Shown here: piece by piece, positions 57,899-64,000 of the stretch
How positions within the stretch are numbered: position 1 is the first letter of the stretch
Layout: every line of letters begins with the position of its first letter
NCBI GenBank assembly: GCA_008477525.1
Contig: SPDT01000002.1
Coordinates: 1,302,001 to 1,366,000 of the forward strand
Reading direction: 5' to 3'
DNA from: Hypomyces perniciosus
Taxonomy: Eukaryota; Ascomycota; Sordariomycetes; Hypocreales; Hypocreaceae
DNA length: 64,000 nt
The notes under the pieces: generated by a model
What the model was told of the DNA's origin: nothing
Databases searched by the model: none
The model's input: only the letters and a program-made list of their open reading frames with translations
Made by a program: the position numbers and the translations under genes

Positions 57899-60800
57899 AG
57901 ATATTTAATATTAAGCTATTAAAATATAGTTAATAAAACTATATAATTAAGCTTAAAGATAATATAAGTATTACTTTTTATAAAATTTATAATTTAAATA
58001 AAAAGGTGCTTAAAAGCTTATATATTTATTTAAATAATATAGTAGTTAAATGGTATATTTAACTTTCTTTATTAAAAACAGGCTATTTTATTATATTTAT
58101 ATTAAAGAAAAATAGTTAATTATCATTAGTTATAAACTTTTAATAGTTTAATAAAGCTACTATTAAAGAAAAAACTCTATTACTATTAATTGTAAAATTA
58201 TAGGATAAACTATATAAGAAAAAGTAGTTTATAGTATTAAACTTTAAAAGCGCTTATAATTTAATTTAAATTAAAGAGGGATATAAATAAATAACTATAT
58301 TTTAAATTTAATATAGTTTATTTAAATATTTAATTATACTTTTTAGCTTTATTAATACCTTAATAGTATTTTAAAAGATAATTACTAATATATTAAAAAA
58401 GTACTTTAATATCTTTATAGTTATTTACTTAAATAATATATTAATCTTTTTAAATACTTTTAAAGAATATACAGTATATATTTATAAAGTATTATAAAGA
58501 CTATAAAATACTAAACTATTTATAAAACTAAAGAAATATAAATTTTATATATAAAAAGTTACTTTTTTAAAGTATATTATTACTTTTAAAGAAATCTATA
58601 TAAATCTATTAAAAGTATAAGTAGTAAAAGACTAGCCTATACTTATAACAATTAAAGAGGTTTAAAGCTTTTTAAGATTTATTAATTGTTATTAATAATT
58701 TATTAAAAACTATAAAAGTATTATATAGACATTTTATAAATTTACTAAAAAAGAATAAAAGTTTTTATAGGTATTAAATATATAAAAGGCTTTTAATAAA
58801 TTTCACTAGTTTATTTAAAAAAAAACCTGTATTTATTATATTTAATTTATTTAAAGAAATAAAAGTTAAAATAAATACCTTTTACATTACTATAAAAGTT
58901 TAATTTATTAAAAGGATAAAAATAATAAACAATACTTTATTACCATTTATTTTTAAATATTATATAGCGCAGAATTTAATTATTTAATATATAATAAAGA
59001 ATTGTTTACTATTATTTTTATGTTTAATAAATAGTAATATTACCTGCTAAATAGGATATATAACGTTAAAGTATATATTAATTATAAGAATATTATATAT
59101 GTCGCGATAATTTAATAACTCTTTAAAAGATAAATCTATTATATAAAATACCTTTTAAAATTTAACTATATCTTAATTTACTAAAAAGGATTTAGAAATA
59201 AATAAATAAATATATTTAATACATAAATTAATTATAATTAAAGAAAGATTAACTATATGAAGTAGATCTTAATATAAACCTTTAAAGGATATTATTAATA
59301 AATAGCGCTTTAAGCTATATATAAAGTATTTAGCGATAATACTATAGTTTAATATATTAAAAAGTATGATATTATTTAAAATAATAATAGATTTTTAAAA
59401 GATATAAAGTTTAATAAAAAAGGAATTTAATAATAAAATAGAAAGATTTAAATCCTAGATAAACTTTAGAAAGATATAATAATAAAGGTTTATTAATATT
59501 AAATATATAGATATAAAGGTATTTGTAAAATTTGCGAATAAATATAAAGGTACTTTAAATTTTAAAGACTTAGAAAAGTAATATAAAATATTATTTTGTA
59601 TTATATAATATATAAAATAATTAAACTTTTAAAATGTAAACTATATAGTAAACTTTAACCTTTATTAATAGTAAAATAACTATAAAAATTAATTTTATTA
59701 AACATTGTTATTAAACTATTACTATTTATTAAATTAAAATTAAAAATTAAGTATAATAGTATTTTAAGAATTATAAATTAATTTATTAAATATTTTTACT
59801 TTATTTTATATAAAAAAGTAATAAATATAAAAATATTACCTTATATATTTTTATAATTTATTGCAGTTAACTATATAATTTTAGCTATCATTATTTTAAA
59901 TTAAAGATTAACCTTTTTATTTAAATTTTAGTAAATTTTTATAAATTAATTGAATATAAATTAATTGAATATAAATTATGAATTTAATATTATAAATAAA
60001 TTAAATATAAATTATAAATTTAATATTATAAATTATTTATAAATAAATAGTTAAATAAAATATATTAACTAGATTATTAAAGTTTATTTAAAAAGTAATA
60101 TTAACTTTAATTAAAATAATTGAATAAAAAAGCTATTAATTATATAAATATTTTATAATAGTAATATTTTAAAGTTAACTGGATTTAACTATATATATAT
60201 TAACTATAGCTTTATATTAAATATATATAAAGCACTAAAAAAAGGCTTATATATTAATAAAATATAAATTAAAGTTAAAGATATAAAGTAATTATATTAA
60301 GAAATATAAATATACTTTTACTTTATATAAAAAGAAATAAAAAAGTATATTAATAAATATAAATTAAAAGGATTAATTTTTAAAAGGGATATATAGTTTA
60401 CTTATACTATTATTTATTAAAAAAAAACTATAAATATTAAAATAATATAACTAAATAATAAATTTAATTTTAAAAAACTTAAACTGTATTTAATTAAAAA
60501 AGTTATTTTAAAAGTTATTTATAAACTTATATTATTAAATAATATCTAGATTAACTCAATATTTTATATTTTACTATTTAAAAAAGTATAATAAAATAAA
60601 TTAAAACATAAATTAAATATACATTTACTTAAAGCTTTTAGTTAAAAAATATAAAGTTAAAGAAATTAAAGCTATAAAAATAAAAAATAATAAATGTTAG
60701 TATTTAATAAAGTAGAAAAACTTTAAAAAAGAATATAATTTTTAAAAAACTTAAAGAATATTTTAAATACTTTTAAATAACTCTATAACAATTCTATTAA

Positions 60801-61473
60801 AGTCTAGGCCTTTTAATAAAAGGTTTAATAAAGAATTAAAAGCAAAAAGATTAATACTTTAAAAGTTTTAAACCTATAAAAGGACTTTTAATTCCTGCTG
60901 CTTTATATCTTTTAGTTTATTTAAGATTTTAACTTATATTTAACTATTTCTTTACCTATAATTTACAGTTACTATTTCTAATTATAAAAATACTTTAAAT
61001 AATTTAAGGTTTCATTTATTTCCGCCTAAGCTTTATAAAAAGCTTTATAATAAAATAATAAAAGTGTTTCTATTAATCGTTTAATAGAATTAAAGTATTG
61101 CGATTTAGAAATAATATTTAATATTAAAAGATAATTTTAGCTATAATATTAAAGAAAAACTTTAAAAAGATTTATAAAGGTTTAATATAACCCCTACACT
61201 ATTAAATAAATAATTAATATAAATATATTTAGTATATTTTAAAAAGTAATTACTTATATAATACTTTAAGCTATAAGAGAGATAATAAAAATAAATTATA
61301 ATATTTAAACTATTAATATTAATTAAATCTATAAGTTTATAATAATAGAAAGTTAATTAAGTATAAATAGGCTATAAATTATTAAATATAATAAACAGTT
61401 AAAAACGGATATTATATATAAAACAGGGGAAAGGATTAAATAGGTTTTAGGGATAAAATTAATAGAAGGGGGA
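57899..61473 (+). pseudogene. Second Gypsy family: 5'-truncated pol, RIP-degraded
   Basis: From 57.97 kb the plus strand translates into a Gypsy reverse transcriptase with stops: a palm opening with GYFIIFILKKN, an AYNLI-x-IKEGY block near 58250-58290, and Y-L-N-N in place of YLDD (58426-58437). A connection and RNase H follow to about 59100 (K-N-C-L-L-L in place of the KELLAI block). Sequence beyond that is too decayed for me to place integrase. A polypurine tract AGAAGGGGGA at 61464-61473 marks the 3' end. Its left end cuts LTR copy 3. Confidence 0.7.
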
Positions 61474-61678
61474 TATTATATTATAACTTAACTATATTAA
61501 AGACTAGGTTATTATTATAGTATATAGAATAGTAGGTTAAGGTAATATCTTTATTATGCTTTAAATAAGGCAAAAAGGCTATAAGAATATAGTTTAAAAG
61601 TATAGGATTAAGTTATTATATAAAAATGTCTATAATATTAATAAGTTATTAAAGGGCAGGTTTTATACTATAATAATA
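61474..61678. mobile_element. Short LTR bracketed by polypurine tracts on both sides
   Basis: A 205 bp segment starts TATTATA and ends TATAATA (inverted ends, RIP-altered TG...CA). A polypurine tract lies directly left on the plus strand, and a C-run followed by T's (61679-61689), a polypurine tract on the minus strand, lies directly right. It can therefore serve as the 3' LTR of the element on either side. Confidence 0.5.
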
Positions 61679-64000
61679 CCCCCCCTTTTAAACTTTATTT
61701 GCCTTTAAATAGCTATTTTAAAACTATATATATTTTAATCTTTCTTTATTTTAATTCTATTATAAGCAGCTACTCTATTATAGGTATAGCTAATTAATTA
61801 TTTTCCTTTTTTTAATATAGGTAAATAAACTAAGCTTATTAAGGTTTTTTATATAGTATTTTAAAAAAGGCAGCGTTTTATCTTTTTAAGTCTTTTTAAA
61901 TTATTAACTTAATATATAATATTTCTAGGCCATATAATAATATAGGCTATTTTTATTATAATAGTTAAAGATTTTATTAAATTCCTACTTTTCTATTACT
62001 TTATTTATTTTATTATGTCTTTTAAACATTTATTTTTATATTCTTTTATTTTTTTATTTATTAAGAATATTTTATTTTAGTAAATATATTTATTAGCCTA
62101 TCTTATTAACTGCCAGTAATTTAAAAAGACAGTTATAAAATATAAAGAAAATATAAATATAGTTAAAGAGTTTAAGTTAATAAACTTAACGGTATATATT
62201 AAAGAGTTTATATAAGTTTATTTATTTATTATATTTTTTGTAAATAGTTTATTTTAAAGTATTTAATCTTTAACTATACTTTTTTATTAACTATAAATTA
62301 ATATAAATCCTCTTTTAAGATATTAACTGCAGCTTTATATTAAATAATTAACTATACTATAAAGGTTATTAATTAATTTAAAATTTATTTAAAATATTTC
62401 ACTATAATATTTATATTATAAGAACTCTTCTTTTAAATAATAAATAGGTTTAATAGGTAAAAGTTTAAAGGATTAACTTTTTAAATATAAGTAAAAACTA
62501 TAATTTATAAAAAATAATAAAGTTTTTATTATGTTAAATATTTAATTATTTTGAATAAATTCCGCAAATAATAATTAATTTATTAAACTATTTTAGTAAA
62601 AATATCAATTATTTAAAATACTACTTTATTTTTAGATTTAATTATTTAATTTAATTCGTAATTTTTAAATAATAAATTAAAAAATATTTAACGTAGATTT
62701 TAAATTATTAAAATAGCTATGTTTAAAATTGAAATATAAATTAAATACTTTAATTTAAGATAATTATTTTTAAAGCTTTATATAATATATAAATATATAA
62801 AATAGAAATATTAATAAATTCTTTAATATTAAATATATAAATAATAATAAAATAATATATTTTTATTAAATAGTATATTACTATAAAAATATTTTTATAA
62901 AATAAACTTTATTAATTATAGTTAAATAATAGTATAATATAATTTATTAAAATATTGCATTAAGCTTAAAATAATATTAACTATAGTATTAAAAATCTTA
63001 AAAAAGTAAATTTATTTTACTTTATTTAAAAGTATAGGTTATAACCTTTAATAAAAGTATTAATATTAACTAATATTTATAGCAATTATTATATATAATT
63101 AAAAAAGTTTAGTATTTTTATTTATTTTTAATATTCCTTTAATTTGAAAAAGTATATTTAATATATAATTTATATCTTTACTTTATCTATTAGTAAAAAG
63201 AAAAGTTATTTTTAATAATATATTTAATTACTGTAAATTTAGAAATCTTATACTACTGCCTTTAAATTACTTTAAATGCTTTTAAGCTATTATTAAATAA
63301 CTAAGTTCTAAAGTATTTATATTATTATATTTATTATATTTAATATTTTATATACTTTATTAATTATTTTATTAATTAATATCTTTAAATTTCAAATTAA
63401 AGTATTTATTATTATAATAAATAAACTTTTATTATTAATATTTTCTATAATATTAATAAAAATATAAAAATTAAAACAGCTTTTTAACAGTAAAGCTTTT
63501 TTCTTTTTTTTAATTAATTATTATTTTAATTTCACTTTATTAAAATATTTTAAAATATTTTATCTAGTATATTAAACTTTACTGCTTTTAATTTAAGCTA
63601 ATAAATAATTTAGAAATTATATTAAAATAAAAATCTAACTTAATAAATTTATTTTTAATTTAATATTTTAATAGTTTTAATATATTTTATTTTTATTATT
63701 TTAAATTTCTATTTTTTAATCTTAATTTAAAAAGTTATATTAATTAATTAATTTATAACTTTTTATTTATATTATTAATATTCTTCTTATATAATTACAT
63801 AAATTAAAATATTATTAAAATAAATAATATAAACTTTATTAAAAGTATTACATAAAATATAATTAATATAATATTAGAAAAAGGTTAAACTAGTATAAAG
63901 ATTAAAACGTATAATAAAAGTTTTAAATAATTTAAATTAAATTATAAAGACTATTTTTTATTTATATCCTTTTATAATTTTATATTTAGTAACAGCAGCT
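61679..64000. other. A+T-rich decayed sequence to the window end
   Basis: The polypyrimidine tract at its left edge suggests a minus-strand retroelement, but I could not read a convincing reverse transcriptase or integrase here. All frames are dense with stops. The element, if one, runs beyond the window. Confidence 0.4.

Larger units (their letters stand above)
37791..64000. repeat. 26 kb A+T-rich, RIP-like block of nested dead retrotransposons
   Basis: From about 37790 to the window end the sequence is visibly dominated by A and T, with almost no open frames over 60 codons. Islands of near-normal composition occur only at 38.7-39.4, 41.93-42.19, 47.87-48.42, parts of 48.75-49.2 and 51.19-51.65, and 57.45-57.90 kb. 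Translations littered with stops still spell Gypsy-class protease, reverse transcriptase, RNase H and integrase. Aligned copies differ mainly by C-to-T and G-to-A changes, often CA to TA and TG to TA, the mark of RIP. It could be a pericentromeric or subtelomeric block; the window cannot decide. Confidence 0.9.

Noticed and set aside
1..64000. CRISPR arrays, bacterial operons and riboswitches
   Set aside because: No regularly spaced repeats with unique spacers, no Shine-Dalgarno-led gene strings, and all real genes are eukaryotic with spliceosomal introns or fungal promoters.

Overview
The window is from a filamentous ascomycete. The evidence is short introns of about 50-115 bp with GTNNGT donors and CTRAY-type branch sites, a Zn2Cys6 regulator, typical fungal house-keeping genes (gamma-COP SEC21, ATP12, EFR3, an RSR1/BUD1-type Ras), a tRNA-Pro with an intron, and a long A+T-rich block of dead LTR retrotransposons showing the C-to-T/G-to-A decay expected of repeat-induced point mutation (RIP). 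The many intergenic copies of TACGGAGTA/TACTCCGTA and the gene style suggest a eurotiomycete (Aspergillus/Penicillium-like); that placement is inference.

Layout. 1-1.3 kb: a RIP-degraded TIR element with a TA target duplication. 1.3-13.2 kb: five consecutive plus-strand accessory-type genes: membrane-anchored SDR oxidoreductase, GIT1/phosphate-type MFS permease, Baeyer-Villiger-type flavin monooxygenase, APH-like phosphotransferase, Zn2Cys6 regulator. They could form a small catabolic or metabolite cluster. 13.3-23.3 kb: conserved genes ATP12 (minus) and SEC21 (plus), sharing a 730 bp divergent promoter, then EFR3 (plus), which carries an apparent one-base frameshift. 23.3-30.9 kb: mostly intergenic, with one gene for a PPPY-motif single-pass membrane protein, a 483 bp MITE-like element, microsatellites, and the long leader of the Ras gene. 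30.9-31.9 kb: RSR1-like GTPase in eight exons, several of only 23-32 bp. 32-37.8 kb: sparse, with one GIY-YIG-like ORF (minus) and a tRNA-Pro(AGG) lying between two diverged copies of one DNA segment.

37.8-64 kb: a gene-free, visibly A+T-dominated block of nested, broken Ty3/Gypsy elements. Three copies of one gag-protease segment (39.9, 49.2 and 51.7 kb), three LTRs of that family (48.75, 51.19 and 57.73 kb), one nearly complete element (51.19-57.90 kb) cut at its 3' LTR by a second Gypsy pol (57.9 kb onward), and a third Gypsy in minus orientation (41.9-47.9 kb) inserted into the first copy can be made out. Both plus-strand reverse transcriptases have their YLDD catalytic pair changed to YLNN. 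No system that looks wholly new was found. The most check-worthy items are the five-gene cluster, the EFR3 frameshift, two GC-AG introns, the tRNA-flanking duplication and the nested-element history.
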